A stretch of 64,000 nucleotides of DNA from Trema orientale (Eukaryota > Streptophyta > Magnoliopsida > Rosales > Cannabaceae): assembly GCA_002914845.1 (NCBI GenBank), contig JXTC01000309.1:273368-337367 (forward strand), in the 5' to 3' direction. Position 1 is the stretch's first letter. Each line of letters opens with the position of its first letter. A model generated the notes under the pieces. It did no database searches and was not told the origin of the DNA. It worked only from the letters and a program-made list of their open reading frames with translations. The position numbers and the translations under genes were made by a program. Positions 24,352-37,070 of this stretch are shown one piece after another.

Positions 24352-24686
24352 ATGGCAACTGCTTATCCGGGACCTGTCAGTGCTGTTCAGGTTAGATTTC
24401 AAGCCTAAATATCTTATGTTATATGTATTTAGCATTCGGGTGTGTATTTATTATCTATATATAGCCTAAGTTTTGGATTTGATTTTGCAGGTGGGCTCCT
24501 ACTTTGTGGGACAGTACTATCAAGTTCTTCAACAGCAACCTGATCGAGTTCATCAGTTCTACTCTGATGCCAGCTCAATGATTCGCATCGATGGAGATTC
24601 CACCGATTCCGCTTCCGAAATGCTGGTAACATTTTCCTTCAACAATATTTCGACGCTCTTTGCCACTTGATTTTCTTTTTCACACG

Positions 24687-24737
<51 letters not shown>

Positions 24738-27700
24738 GAAACTTAGAAGATTTGAAAAAGTCTTTGGTTTTTTTTTTTCTCTCTCTCTATAATATATCAT
24801 TATCTTACGGCTCTTATCTATTTGAGTTGAAATAGATGTAAGATATTTTCTTGTTTTGATTTCTTTAATTTCTTTTTATTCATAACTGGTATATTTACTA
24901 ATCTTAATGAAAAGAATCCTAAAGAGAAAGGGTTTTGATAGGAATCAGAAAGAATAAAAATTTAGTTATGCCTTCCTATTTTCACTAATTATGTGAGGAT
25001 TCACCAAAATTTGTCTCCTAAATTCGTGGAAAAAAGAATACACGAATGGATGGGAAATAGAAACACTTCCCTCATTTTATATTCATTCCGGTTCATTATG
25101 CTTGAATAAACACCGACATTGTGTGTAATTATGTGGAAATGGGATGCAGAATAGTTGAGGTTGATTGAAAGTCTTTATCTTTACTCAGTGATTAATCTGT
25201 TTATGTGAGACTCTCCATATTTCTGTCCATTGCTTTCTGAAGTGAACCTTTTTATTCCGTGCTTTTATTATTAGTTCGCTGACTGGAGGTTTTTCTTCTC
25301 TTGTTTTCTTTGTTGGGTTTGTTTACTGCAGCAAATTCATACACTTATTTTGTCGCTGAATTTTACCGCAATAGAGATTAAGACAATCAACTCTCTCGAT
25401 TCTTGGAATGGAGGTATACTGGTGATGGTTTCAGGATCTGTTAAAGCAAAGGACTTTGGTGTGAGGAGAAATTTTATCCAAACCTTTTTCCTGGCTCCTC
25501 AGGAGAAAGGTTACTTTGTTCTCAATGATATCTTTCAGTACATTGATGATGAACCAATTTACCAGCATCCAACACTTGAACTATCTGAAAGCAAATTTGA
25601 TTCCCAATTGAATGTTTCTAGCCCTCATCCAGAGCCACCAGGTGATTTTAACAATATGCTGTTCAAATGAAATAAAGGTTTTTTTTTATGACGATACGTA
25701 GTCCCTTGCTTTCTCTATGCTTTTCCGTTATTACTGTGGCATCCAAAGGCTCTATATTGTTTGTTAGTCTCTGATACTTGGTTTCTCTAGAAATTGTTAA
25801 TTAATAATTTCAATAATTTATAGGAGAAAATGTTGCCCATCTGTTCGTTTTTATTTGGTTCTAAGTTTGAGCTTTTTGCAGTTTCCGACTATGTTTTGGA
25901 GGAAGAGGCCAGGGATTATGTGAATTCTGTCCATATTGAAGATGATCCAATTGATAAATACAGTGTCCCTGAGCAACAACAGCAAGAGGATTTCGAGAAT
26001 GAAGTTGTGGAGGAGGAAAGTCCCGTGGAAGAAACTTCAGCTTCCATTCAAAATGTGCCAGACGCTGTACAAGAAAACCCCTCTGTGTTTGTGGAGGAAC
26101 CTGTGGGAGAGCCTATTAAGAAAACATATGCTTCTATTGTATGTACCTAAACCTCAATTTTTATACTTGTTTATTGCATGCATGTGTGCTACATTTGTGC
26201 CTCTATTCACTCGAGTAATTTTATTTTATTCTTTTTTTCCTTTACTATATCTACTTATTTCGTCATTAATGGTTGGAAATTGGTAGTTGCGAGTTTCTAA
26301 AGGGCAGTCTGCACCAGCAGTTGCGACTCAGTCTTCTTTTACGGGTACCCAAGCTTCTTCAGACTGGAACTACTCACCACAGTATGTTGAGCAACAACCA
26401 AACTCTCAATTGCCAATTGTGCATGATTCTGGACTAGAGGCAGCAGAGGAAGGTTTTGCCTTTGAGGACGAAGGTTAAATTCTTTTTTTATTGTGCATCT
26501 TGTTACATTATATTGACTAATATGTCAATTCTTATTTTGCTGACTGTATGATTGGCCCTTTCCCTTTGCATGGAGGTTGTGCTTCTAGGGGAATACCTAA
26601 GTCTGAGTATTTAGCATGTGTGAAAGGTCTAAGTTTTGTCTCAAATTTTTGTGATGAAGAACAATTTTGGCATGAGAAATTTCAGTGTAAATTCTATTAA
26701 GATCTTTAGAAGTGATATAACCCACTGTGCATGTTCACTCCAACAAAAGGCTTTAGAAACTCGATCTCTTCTATTTCATACTTTGAGAAGGCTATAATTG
26801 CGATCATGTTGTTTTGTTAAGTTCCATATTTTGAACCTGATGATTTTTTATTCAATGATCATCCAGGTGAGCCAAAATCTGTCTATGTTAGAAACTTGTC
26901 TCCTGATGTTACTGAAGAAGAGATTGAGCAAGAATTTAAGTACTTTGGCCGAATTAAACCTGATGGGGTGTTCGTTAGGAGCCGCAAGGTTAACTTTTTT
27001 CTGTACTCTTAAATATTTGACTCAAATATTTTCGAAGAAGCTAAATTGGAAATTGGTTTGTGCAGGATATTGGAGTTTGCTATGCTTTTGTGGAGTTTGA
27101 AGACATTCTTGGCGTCCGCAACGCGCTCAAGGTCTTTATTTAAGCTTTATCATTTTAGATCTTACCAGTTAATTCGTTTAGCATTATTGCTGTGATTGAG
27201 CTGTTCTTTTAGATGGTGGTCATTCGTGATGTCATTTTTATTACATTTTACATTGTTTTTAAAATCTTTTGTGCTGTGTAGGCGTCTCCCATTCAGTTGG
27301 CTGGAAGGCAAATTTACATTGAGGAGCGTAGACCAAACAGCAGTGGCATTTCCCGAGGTGGAAGTAAGTGGCTGTACTTGTTTTCCTTCTCATTTATGAT
27401 AGTAAATATATATTTATTGTGTTTTGTGTTAGTCTTCTTGTTCTTTCTTTCGGAAGAATACATATATCATTATGCTGCTATATCTTTAATCACGTCATTC
27501 TTTATGTTCTTGGTAATGATGAAGAGGAGGTGTGGTAACTTTAGTAAAAGATTCTTTTTATTGATCCTCAGTATATATATTTATTTCTACTAAATGAATC
27601 TCTTCTTTAGGTGTCATGTGCATGCTTTTGTTTTCATCGTCTTTTAAAATCAAAACAGCTATATCACTTTTTGTCCAGCTCCAGCATCTACTCTATTGTG

Positions 27701-27912
27701 GTTTTGGCCATCCATACATTGCTGTTTAACAAAGGGTATAGGATTTAATTTTGCTTTTCCCTTGACCAGGAAGGGGAAGAGGCAGAGGCAGTTACCAAAC
27801 TGACTCCACAAGGGGGCGTTTTGGTGGTCGAAGTTTGGGCAGGGGTGGAAACCAGGACAGCGACTACAACAGATTGAGAGGCAATGGTTTCCACCAGCGC
27901 GGTTCGCGATAG
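24352..27912 (+). CDS. G3BP-like RNA-binding protein (NTF2 domain, RRM, RGG tail)
   Basis: Nine exons: 24352-24390, 24491-24625, 25332-25641, 25882-26138, 26287-26473, 26867-26988, 27066-27131, 27282-27363, 27770-27912, joining to 446 residues. Residues ~12-130 form an NTF2-like domain (VGSYFVGQYYQVLQQQPDRV; FVLNDIFQYID). A long acidic, disordered middle follows, then one RRM at ~311-395 with RNP2 SVYVRNL and RNP1 region GVCYAFVEF, and an Arg/Gly-rich C-terminus (GRRGRGRGSYQ...). This order is that of Ras-GAP SH3-domain-binding proteins, which nucleate stress granules and bind mRNA; plant members are cytosolic and implicated in stress responses. The start ATG (MATAYPGPVSAVQ) is the first in the leader and the only one in frame. 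All splice sites are GT-AG. The assignment to the family is firm; the particular paralogue is not identified. Confidence 0.95.
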
Positions 27913-28703
27913 GGTTTTGGCAGTAAAGATGGGGCAGAGTTAGTGAGAAACAAATCTTTTGTGGGGGTGATTGAAGCTTTCTAGGGTGCAGATTCCGGAT
28001 GGAATATTTTCCTCCTGACGGTTTCTAGGAAAATTTTATTTGTACTTGTTGAGTGCCGTTTTACATGAATGGGAATGTTTAATTTGTCTCTTTAGCGAGT
28101 ATCAGTTTGTTTCCCCTTGAATGGTTTTTATCATGCAATTCTGGGGGGAGAATTCGTGGCGTATGAAGCCCCATGTTGTGAGGGAATGTGGGGAGGCCTG
28201 TGTCTTGTTTTAATATATCGATAAGTAATGATTTTGTTCTTCACATTGTGGTTTGTTTACTCGGAATTTTGTTTCATTACTCTCTTTAGATATCTGTTCT
28301 TGATATTTCATGTTGCTGTTTAGGAATTTTAGGCAACAGTTACCAAGCCTTATTTTATGAGTGTAGAAAGAGTTGGCGCGGAATCCTGTTATGGCATTTG
28401 AAATTCGATATTTACAAGATTTGGGGGCCTAGTGCTTTGAGAAACTCCGATTTCTGTCGCATTTAAATTCTTCAGTGTTTCAGTCACATAGGATAGTCGA
28501 GTTATAAACCCGAGTGATGTCTAATGCAAATCTCTTCATTCACTTGTACTGATATCGTATTAACACTTATTGCCAAATGTTATCGCCTTTACATTCTTTT
28601 ATTCTTTCCCAATCATTTTCTTCGTTAGGATCAGAATTTTCTACTTTGTAACTTGGACCTCGAAGCTTTACACAATACGACCTAAGACCAAATGAAACGA
28701 TTT
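27913..28703. other. Convergent intergenic region (3' UTRs)
   Basis: The G3BP-like gene and the TPR gene converge here. About 790 bases contain T-rich, presumably untranslated, sequence with no separate feature. Confidence 0.6.
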
Positions 28704-30045
28704 CTAAGCTGTTGCAGAAGCTATGGTTCCTTCACGAAGATTAGCCGTCATGACATGAAGCTCTTGGGCAACATCGGCCTCATCCTCATCATCCTCTGTT
28801 TCCCAGAGGAAATTAGCATACGCTGCATGAACATGGCTGAAATTCAATCAAGAGAAAGTCCTTGGTCAATCTATAGCCTACATTTATGGGACACTGAACA
28901 TTCCCTCCCAAAAATTTTTTAATCAAAGAAAGAAAAATCACATACCTGTCTTGAGGGGAAGCTTGGACTGCTCGTTCAAAGTAGCTTGCAGCTGTGTCTT
29001 GGTCATTGTGTAGCTGCCACACTAACTTGGCATATTGAGACAGAACATCACCATCTTTAGGATCTGCAAGGATGGCCCTTGAGTAATATTCTTCTGCTCC
29101 CCTAAGGTCTCCCTTGGTCTGTTAATAAAGAAGTAATTACTAGTTAATCAAAGCAATTTTTTAAAAGCTAAGGAATGATAATGTTGCCCGATAGCCAGAA
29201 CTACTCACCTCGTACAGAAATTGAGCATAATTTCTAAGGAACAAAGGATTGCCAGGGTTTTCCTCCACCATCCTCTTATAATACTCCTCAACCCCCTGCT
29301 TGTCCCCTTCATCCCCACCAGAGCCAAATGGGTTAAAGTCTCCACTGCCACCACCACGGCCACCGCCACCGCCAACACCGACCCCGAGCCCTTTCGCAAG
29401 ATACATTTTATGAGTTACCAGCTCATTTTCCTGTTCAAGACCCACATTCCAAATCTTGTCCTTGATTCTCACCTCCTCAGTGAAAGTCATGTTGTTCACC
29501 ATATTCTCCAAACCAAGACTAGTGCTTTCCATTGCCATGACAGCATCTCCACCTCTTTTCCCTCTCTCAAAAAGTTCCTCATTTTCTCCAAACTCTTCTC
29601 TTTCTTCAGTATCTTCTGTATCAGTCACTTCTTCTTCTTCTTCATCTTCAGCCTCACCTCTAGAGTTATAAAATGAAAAAGATGGTATAGTTTGCAACAT
29701 CATGCACTTGGACCTCCTTGCAAACTTTTTGGGCAAGTGTGAATCACGGAACTGATCTTCATTGATGCCACCAGAAGAAAAAGCTAGTCCCTCCAAGTTT
29801 CCTTCGGACTGAGCTCTTCTAAAGCCCTTGTTCGAATAGCAGTCAATGGAGGGAGATATAGGAGAGGAATTGCAAGACACTCCACTGAGGTTTAGAGACC
29901 CAGTTTGGTGGAAAGAAAGTTTGCTGTGGCAATGGTGAATGGTGGTTGGCTTTGTTTCATGGTGATTAGGAATGTTGTTTGGACTTTCTGCAAAAGATGG
30001 GAGAAGGGATCCAAGAACTGGTGTTGAAGAGCTCCTCAGCAACAT
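28704..30045 (-). CDS. TPR-like protein of the MLLRSSS family
   Basis: Coding exons on the minus strand are 29209-30045, 28946-29118 and 28704-28836 (380 residues). The protein starts MLLRSSSTPVLGSLLPSF, has a low-complexity N-terminal half with an acidic run (EDEEEEEVTDTEDTEE), a glycine-rich linker, and tetratricopeptide-like helices in the C-terminal third (YYKRMVEENPGNPLFLRNYAQFLYE; AEEYYSRAILADPKDGDVLSQYAKLVW; AASYFERAVQASPQD; HAAYANFLWETEDDEDE). This matches a plant family of unknown biochemical role, usually annotated as TPR-like superfamily (At1g80130/At5g20190 type). An in-frame ATG at 30093 would add 16 residues, but ATGCTATTCACAG there looks like the end of a 5' UTR intron (30081-30359, donor GTATGT), so I chose the ATG at 30045. 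Confidence 0.88.
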
Positions 30046-30489
30046 AGTTTTTAGTTTTCTTCTGTTTTGGGGATTAAGTTCTGTGAATAGCATGAAAATG
30101 ATGTTACTATATCAAACAATAGCAAGTATTAATTGAAAACAAAATAAAAAAAATAAAGAACACACAATATCATATAGTATCAGATAGGGAGTGCTATAAT
30201 TATGAAGTGATTACTTCTTAGTACCCACTAGTAAGGCTTAACAAGAAAAATGCAATTTCTACAAGACAAAATGAAAGATTGCTTCCCATTTCTCATAAAT
30301 GTCCATTCAAAACAAAAGGGTTATGTTTGTAAAGAAAAAGAAGTGTAACATAAACATACCCTTTTGAGACGCCAAATAAATCTTCAAAGTCGACCTTCAA
30401 ATTTGACAAGAGAACTAAAGATGAACCCTTTTTTCTCCCCAATAAAAGAGAGACAACAAAGTTTATTAAGTCATCTACAGAACCCTCCT

Positions 30490-30499
30490 CTTATATATA
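30490..30499 (-). promoter_or_regulatory. Candidate TATA box of the TPR gene
   Basis: On the minus strand this reads GTATATATAA, followed by GAGGAGGG. It lies about 130 bases upstream of the proposed 5' UTR intron donor (30359), so a transcription start near 30460 is plausible. Inferred from position and sequence only. Confidence 0.4.
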
Positions 30500-32149
30500 C
30501 AAGAAAGAAAAAGAGAGATGCTTCATTATTGCTTCCCACTCTTTATTTTTTCTTTTCTTTATTAATAATATATAGTGAAATGTGATATTATTTGTATGGT
30601 GGAGATAGAGCTCTTAAAATAAAGATCTTTGGAGCAGGTGGGAAGCAAAATATCATTTTGTGCCTTCCTTTTCAGGCTGGGAACGTGGGAAATTAGCTCA
30701 CTGGACCCAGAAGAGCTTTTGTCCTGAGCAATACGAAAGAAGTGTGGGGATCACACGGTGTTTCATCCGGGCATATGCATCGTTAGATGCTAAAATACTA
30801 TAAACTTTTCAAAAACTCATGTGTTTGACCCCAAATCCATAGATGCATTGTTTTTTACTCTCTTGGTTCCAGAAAGTGGAAAATGTCCCACGTTTTATAA
30901 TCTTCAAACGCGTTGTTTAATCAATTTTCAGGTTTTTTTTTTTGTTTTTTTTTGCTGCGTGTTTTTTAGGCCGTACACTTGTTCAAGTTTCTGTATGATC
31001 ATAATTCGACAGTTGTCACTTTTTGTACCTCTAACTCTCTTCCAATGATTGTAGCGTCGGCCCAGCTTCAACTTCAAGCATACGTCGTCGTTCTAGACGA
31101 CTCAATAAATCAGAAAATAAAAAAGAAAAAAAAAACTTTTACTAGTAGTTACAATTTTTATTATTCCATTAATGAAAAGCAGACGTATTTTGGTTTTTGA
31201 TTCAAAATAGTTTTTGTTAATATTGGACTGTGGTGAGGTACTTGTTGAGTAAACTAAATATTTAATTGTGTTATATATTATTTAGCTCTTAAAGAAAAAG
31301 TAATAAGGTATTATAGATTATGACTTTTATCATTAAGTAATTTGACATAACTGGTAATTTTTTAAAGAATAATTTAGTAAACACGTGTGCCTTTAATTTA
31401 GTTTCATCGTGTGATTTACGATTTGCAATGTGATCAATGCAACTAATATTGTATTTGTAGTAAAAATTACTATGTGATCTACAATACACCATGCAAGTTT
31501 CGCCTTGATCTAAATATATATATATATGTAATTTTTCTTTAATTAAAAAAAGGCACTACACTTGAGTCTAGACGTTTCATAGTCGCAATCACGTTCTAAA
31601 AGCTCCAACCCAAACATTTATTCTGTAGTATATGATTATTTGTTGCCAACCCCACATATCATTGCAATATGTACAATAATGGAAGAAAAAATATATAAAA
31701 TTCTTTACAAAAAAAAAAAAGGAAAAAAGAATGGCACGCCCTACCCAATAAAATAAAATAAAATATTTTCTTTAGAAAAAAGAAAAGAAAATAACAAAGA
31801 AAAAGTAGTAGTTGAAGCTAAAACGAACATTAGTAGCCCAACTTCCTCATCATCAAGGCCCGTTGAAGAAACCATTTGGCAAACATCGAAGCAATAATGA
31901 AAGGTTCAAACTTCTAAGGCTTGAAGCTCTATAGAGAGAGAGAGAGAGAGAGACAGAGACAGGTATTTATCACTAACTAAGTACTAAAATTCTGCATTAT
32001 GCTATAGTCTCTCTAAGCTCATCTCAGTGTCACATAATTTTGGAATATGCTTGAATGATATATATTTATATATATAAACATATCTTACTTTTTGAGAAAA
32101 TTCCAAATATCAGATCTCAAGAGGAGAAGGAGAGTTTCTGGATCGACCA
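30500..32149. other. Divergent intergenic region between the TPR and VPS62 genes
   Basis: AT-rich promoter-like DNA serving two divergent genes. Contains a GA microsatellite at 31934-31953 that may lie in the VPS62 leader, and a T-run near 30932-30952. No gene or named element is visible. Confidence 0.5.
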
Positions 32150-34707
32150 ATGATGTATGGCTGCAAGTGCCTCTGCTGGAACAGACTCCCTGACCTCTTG
32201 CCTCCAGAGCCCCAAACATTCTCTCTGCCTGCTCCTTTACCCAACTGGCCTCCAGGTATCAGAATTTCGTTTCAAGATTTAACTTTTTAGAGAGATTTCT
32301 AACGTGGGTTCTCATGAATCATCATTATTGGTATTTCATTTGTTTCACTTTGCCGATTCTTCACTCACTGGGATTTTATTTTAATTTTTTATTAGGATTA
32401 ATGGGGTATCTCTGGTTTTTTGATTAGTGGGCTCACTGTAAGTGAAAAGATGATCATGAATTTTCATTTGTTTATTCATTATTTTAATGTCATATCTAGT
32501 CATCTGGGTCTTTCTCAGAATATTTGAGAATTTATTTGGTTTATCCGTTTTCTGTACATGAATTGCTCGGAATAGTCAGAGATATGTAATTTCTATTTTT
32601 CAATCATTATGAAGCTCGCTGATTGTTTCAACTAAACATTGACTGCTAATATGAGATTGAAGTGATACAGTTAAAAAGACCTGCCCTATGTTTTGGAAAT
32701 ATGCATTTTTTGATTTTTTGGGGCGGGATTTAAACCTTTAAGAGGTGAAGTCGCCAATCGGACTAAGCCTACATCACATTTTTATTAGATATATTGGTTC
32801 ACTAGTTTATTTTCTTTTTTCTTTCTTCACTGTGCTCTCTTGACCTGTTTCAGTAGATAGGTCAGGAACTTTTGGTATGTTTACTTCTTAGCATTGACAT
32901 CTGGATAGTTTCGTGTGTTTCCATGCTTTTAATTTTTCTAAATCTAGTTATTGCAAAGTGGTTGTATTTCTTAATGGTTATTGGTTAGTTTCATTTTGTT
33001 TAACTTAGTGCTGTGCCCCTTCAAGAGTACAAAATAGTGAATTCTGTCTGTGAATTATGGAATCCGGAATGGAGATTTCAATTCTTTGTTCCATTTTCAG
33101 GTCTAGGTTTTGCTTCTGGAAGAATAAATCTTGGAGACCTAGAGGTTTGCAAAGTCACCAGATTCGAGTTTGTTTGGAGCAATAACCTGTCACAGGAAAA
33201 GAATAAAGGTGTTACATTTTACAAACCCGTGGGAATACCTGATGGATACTACATCCTTGGACATTATTGCCAACCTAATAATCAGCCTCTACGAGGATAT
33301 GTTCTTGTGGCAAGGGAAGTAGATACCTTCATGCCAGAAACTGCTCATGCTTCCAGTACTACTAAGCTACCCGCACTTTGTGAACCACTAGATTATACCT
33401 TAGTCTGGAGTTCCAAGAACTGGACTGAGGAAAATTATGGTCAATGTGGCTATTTTTGGCTGCCTCAAGCACCTGAAGGTTACAAGCCAGTTGGTTTTTT
33501 TGTTACCGACAAGCCAGACAAGCCAAGGTTATACGAAGTGAGGTGTGTTCGGGCTGATTTAACCGATCAATGTGACGCTTATCGCCTATTGCTTGATTCT
33601 AGTTCTAGGTATATGAACTTTCCTTTTCAAGTTTGGAGTACGAGACCCCATTACAGAGGGATGATGGGGAAAGGAGTCCCTGTAGGGACATTTTTCTGCA
33701 GTAGCAACTGGAGTGCTGAAGAGGACTTAAGTATTGCATGCTTGAAGAATCTAAATCCAGCAATTCCTGCAATGCCAAACCTTGATCAAATCCATGCTCT
33801 TATCAATCACTACGGCCCCACTGTTTTTTTCCATCCTGAAGAGATCTATTTACCGTCTTCTGTTTCATGGTTTTTCAAAAGTGGAGCTCTCTTGTACAGA
33901 ACTGGTGTCACAGTTGGTGAAACCATTGATGCTGACGGTTCAAATTTGCCTAGTGGGGGGACAAATGATGGGAGTTTTTGGATTGACTTGCCCTGTGATA
34001 ATCGAAGGGATAGTGTGAAACGTGGAAACCTGGAAAGTGCAAAGCTTTATGTTCATGTGAAGCCAGCGCTTGGAGGAATTTTCACTGATATTGCAATGTG
34101 GGTATTTTGTCCCTTTAATGGACCAGCCACGCTCAAAGTTGGAGTTATGAATATTTCTCTTACCAAGATTGGGGAACACGTTGGTGATTGGGAGCATTTC
34201 ACTCTTCGAATATGTAATTTTACAGGAGAGCTATGGAGCATATACTTCTCACAGCACAGTGGGGGGCAATGGTTGGATGCCTATAATTTGGAATACATAG
34301 AAGGGAATAAAGCCATTGTTTATGCATCGAAAAGTGGACACGCTAGCTACCCTCATCCTGGAACTTACATCCAGGGCTCCTCAAAGCTTGGGATTGGAAT
34401 AAGGAATGACGCAGCTCGTAGTAAATTTTTTGTGGATTCAAGCACCCAGTACGAACTTGTTGCAGCAGAGTATCTGGGAGATGGAGTTGTGACCGAACCG
34501 TGTTGGTTGCACTTTATGAGAGAGTGGGGTCCAACTATTGTATATGATTCAAGATCAGAGCTGGACAAGATTATTAATAGGTTACCTATGATGGTTCGGT
34601 ATTCAGTGGGGAACTGGTGTGCTAAATTTCCAGTTGAGCTCTCTGGGCAAGAAGGTCCAACTGGGCCAAAAGAGAAGAACAACTGGGTGGGGGATGAACG
34701 AGGCTAG
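32150..34707 (+). CDS. VPS62-like protein (DUF946)
   Basis: Exons 32150-32255 and 33101-34707 (phase 1) join to 570 residues. The short first exon encodes [18 protein letters not shown] and a Pro-rich segment; the second begins [19 protein letters not shown], the conserved opening of plant DUF946/Vps62 proteins. Repeated beta-type motifs ([27 protein letters not shown]), [24 protein letters not shown] and [17 protein letters not shown] follow, as in this family; a tail of [16 protein letters not shown] ends the protein. The name comes from distant similarity to yeast Vps62 and the biochemical role in plants is unknown. No signal peptide or membrane segment is seen. Two ATGs start the frame in tandem (32150, 32153). 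Most of the 845-base intron is open AT-rich DNA with no other feature. Confidence 0.93.
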
Positions 34708-35124
34708 CTTAGTGGCACATATCGAACCTTCGATGCATTATTATTCTTTGATTTTTCAACTGTTCTGTTCATAGTACACGGTCAGGAAAGTACTGATTTA
34801 TAGAAGCAGTATCATTTCTGACATGCATATTCATTATTCTTCTGTAGAAAACAGACCCAGAGATTTTTTGTTGGATTGCTATCCAACTTCAAGTATGATG
34901 AGATGAATTTGAAGATTGTATATAATAGCCCGATTAGCTGTTTTGCTTGTGAGAAGACTTCTTGTTTGTATTTGAAAGTTTGCTGTGGTTCCACAGTAAA
35001 ATGAAAGAAATGCCTTTGTCGTTAAGAAAGAAGGTTCTCCCTTATCAAATTAAACAACCTGTCTTTTTTTTTTTACAGGAAACTTCATGTTCTATGTACT
35101 GTAAGTTTTCTGCCGTTTAATCCA
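34708..35124. other. 3' flank of the VPS62 gene
   Basis: Presumed 3' UTR and flank; no open frame or repeat of note. Confidence 0.5.
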
Positions 35125-35281
35125 TATAGGCTGTGCAACTCAGCAAAGGCTGTGGATGAAGAGAAGACCAAATCGTTTGGTCGTAAAGCAGTGTGTTTCA
35201 ATTTAATTACTGTTACAAGTGGTGTTGCTTTGAGTGCTCCTGATGACCTTGCTATAACTATTTATCATTCGTGTAGCAGGT
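35125..35281 (+). pseudogene. Possible exon remnant of a COA1-like protein
   Basis: After an acceptor-like ATATAG the frame reads LCNSAKAVDEEKTK, SFGRKAVCFNLITVTSGVAL and SAPDDLAITIYHSCS before a GTATAT donor. The RKAV...ITVTSGVALSA-DDLAIYH-CS pattern resembles the membrane-entry segment of plant COA1-type cytochrome oxidase assembly proteins as I remember them, with an apparent two-residue insertion. No matching downstream exon is seen within the next kilobase, so this is either a stray duplicated exon or a chance match. It may also be an untranslated alternative 3' exon of the VPS62 gene. Confidence 0.3.
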
Positions 35282-35719
35282 ATATCTCACTAACTTCGTG
35301 TTACTTCTTTTGCGTACTGTTTGTATTACTGTTTGTATTATTTGGTCAGGAGAGGATTCCAAACAAGAGAAAATGCTTCTTTTGTGATTGGTTTATCACT
35401 ATGTTTCATAATGCAGTGAAGTTTCTATAAATGTTAGGCTTTTTGTAAGTGTGGGTTGTTCTAGTTTTGGGTATGGGGTCAAGACTTCAGATGCTTCAGA
35501 TTTTTATTGGTAGTGTGTTGGTTGTATTTCCTAAGACATCTATATAGCAACCATTTTGCAGGCTGCAGTTGAAGCTGTGCCTGGTAACACCATCATTCAA
35601 ACTCTGCTAATCCAGCTTTCACATACTCTCCGTTGCTGAATGTACAACATTCGTGGCGTAGAATAAGACTAGAAAGCATGATTAATTTCAATAATTAATT
35701 GAGCTTTTCATTTTAAAGT

Positions 35720-36074
35720 GGGATAACTGCAAAAAAATACCCTGAAGTTTGGGTGTTCTGCAATTTAAACCCTAAAGTTTGGATTCTGTAAAAAAATACC
35801 CTGAGATTAAGAATTTCTGAAAATTAATATCTTGGACAGATTTTTTGACCAATTTTAGGAACGAAAAAACAATAATATCCTCCATTAAAACTAGATTAAT
35901 CCATATTATTCATCTTAATTTTGAAGATATTATTATATTTTATCAGTTAAAAATCAACACAGAGTATTAATTTTCAGAAATTCTTAATCTCAGGGTATTA
36001 TTTTGCAGAATCCAAACTTCAGGGTTTAAATTGCCGAACATCCAAACATGAGGGTATTTTTTTACAATTATCCC
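35720..36074. mobile_element. Fold-back MITE, 355 bp, TIRs ~109 bp
   Basis: The first ~109 bases (GGGATAACTGCAAAAAAATA...) are the imperfect reverse complement of the last ~109 (...TACAATTATCCC). Both arms carry AATACCCTGA, TTTAAACCCT and GAGATTAAGAATTTCTGAAA. The ~135-base centre is unique AT-rich DNA. No coding capacity and no clear target-site duplication. Confidence 0.85.
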
Positions 36075-36545
36075 TACAAGTTGATGAAATTTCCATAAAC
36101 AAACACTCACTACGTATTCAAGATTTGCACACTAATATATGACGTTGTCTGAGTGAAGATTTTCTGGACAAGAATTGGAGGGACCTGAAAGTCGAGACCG
36201 CACAACATGATTAAATAATACTTCTAAGTGCAGAAAAGGAAGTTGTGTTACAAAAATTTAGTTCAGTTGAACCAAAGAAAGATTCTTACAAAATTTTCAA
36301 GGTTCTGAGGAGAGTGTTTAGGCTTTCAATAATGCTTTGCCAGTGATTGGTAGGAGAATCTTTCTCAAATGATGTCCCTGATCTCAAAACAAAAGAGAAC
36401 AAACTAGTCAAGTGAAAATATGGCACAAAGGAGTCGTGGGTGAGTTTGGATTCAGATAAGTCACACTCCTAAAATTGTCATTTGAAAAGAAAAAAAATTA
36501 AAAAAAACTTCATGTCATTTCGGCCCAGGTTAGTTACCCTCTTTA

Positions 36546-37019
36546 GGGCTTATAGAAATATGACCAAATTTTAGGCTCAATTTCAATAAATGTTCCTTTA
36601 TCAAATATTACAGCAAAATGTCCGGTATATATGTTTATAAATTAAGTGTAAAATTTTATATACTAGGTATAAAAAATTATATACCTAGTAAATTTCAGTA
36701 CAGTAACTAAAATTGGTAGAATAATACACGAGAAATTTAGGTGGATAACCAAAATTTTAAATTTGATTAAGTAGATGTCCACTTTTAAAATTTTATAGCT
36801 AAATGTCCAGGTATATATATTTTTACACTTAGTAGATACACATATCTACTAATTTTAGTTATTGTACTGAAATGCACGGGGTATATAATTTTTTATACTT
36901 GGTATATAAAATTTTACACTTGGTATATAAGCATATATACCGGACATTTTGCTATAACATTTGACAAAGGGACATTTACTGAAATTGGGCCCAAAATTTG
37001 GTCATATTTCTATAAGCCC
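36546..37019. mobile_element. Fold-back MITE, 474 bp, TIRs ~170 bp
   Basis: Starts GGGCTTATAGAAATATGACC and ends with its reverse complement GGTCATATTTCTATAAGCCC (last 20 bases). The arms also share AGCAAAATGTCCGGTATATA and a repeated TATACTAGGTATAAAA-type phrase. Non-coding. Confidence 0.85.
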
Positions 37020-37070
37020 CTTTTCATTTTGGGGAAATTAGACATTATACGGTAATTTAGAAAAAAATTT

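Noticed and set aside
29221..29676. Plus-strand frames opposite the TPR gene
   Set aside because: Low-complexity Ser/Phe runs that are the complement of the acidic and glycine-rich coding sequence.
30045..30093. Upstream in-frame ATG at 30093 as start of the TPR protein
   Set aside because: The bases ATGCTATTCACAG look like the end of a 5' UTR intron with donor at 30359, and the family characteristically starts MLLRSSS.
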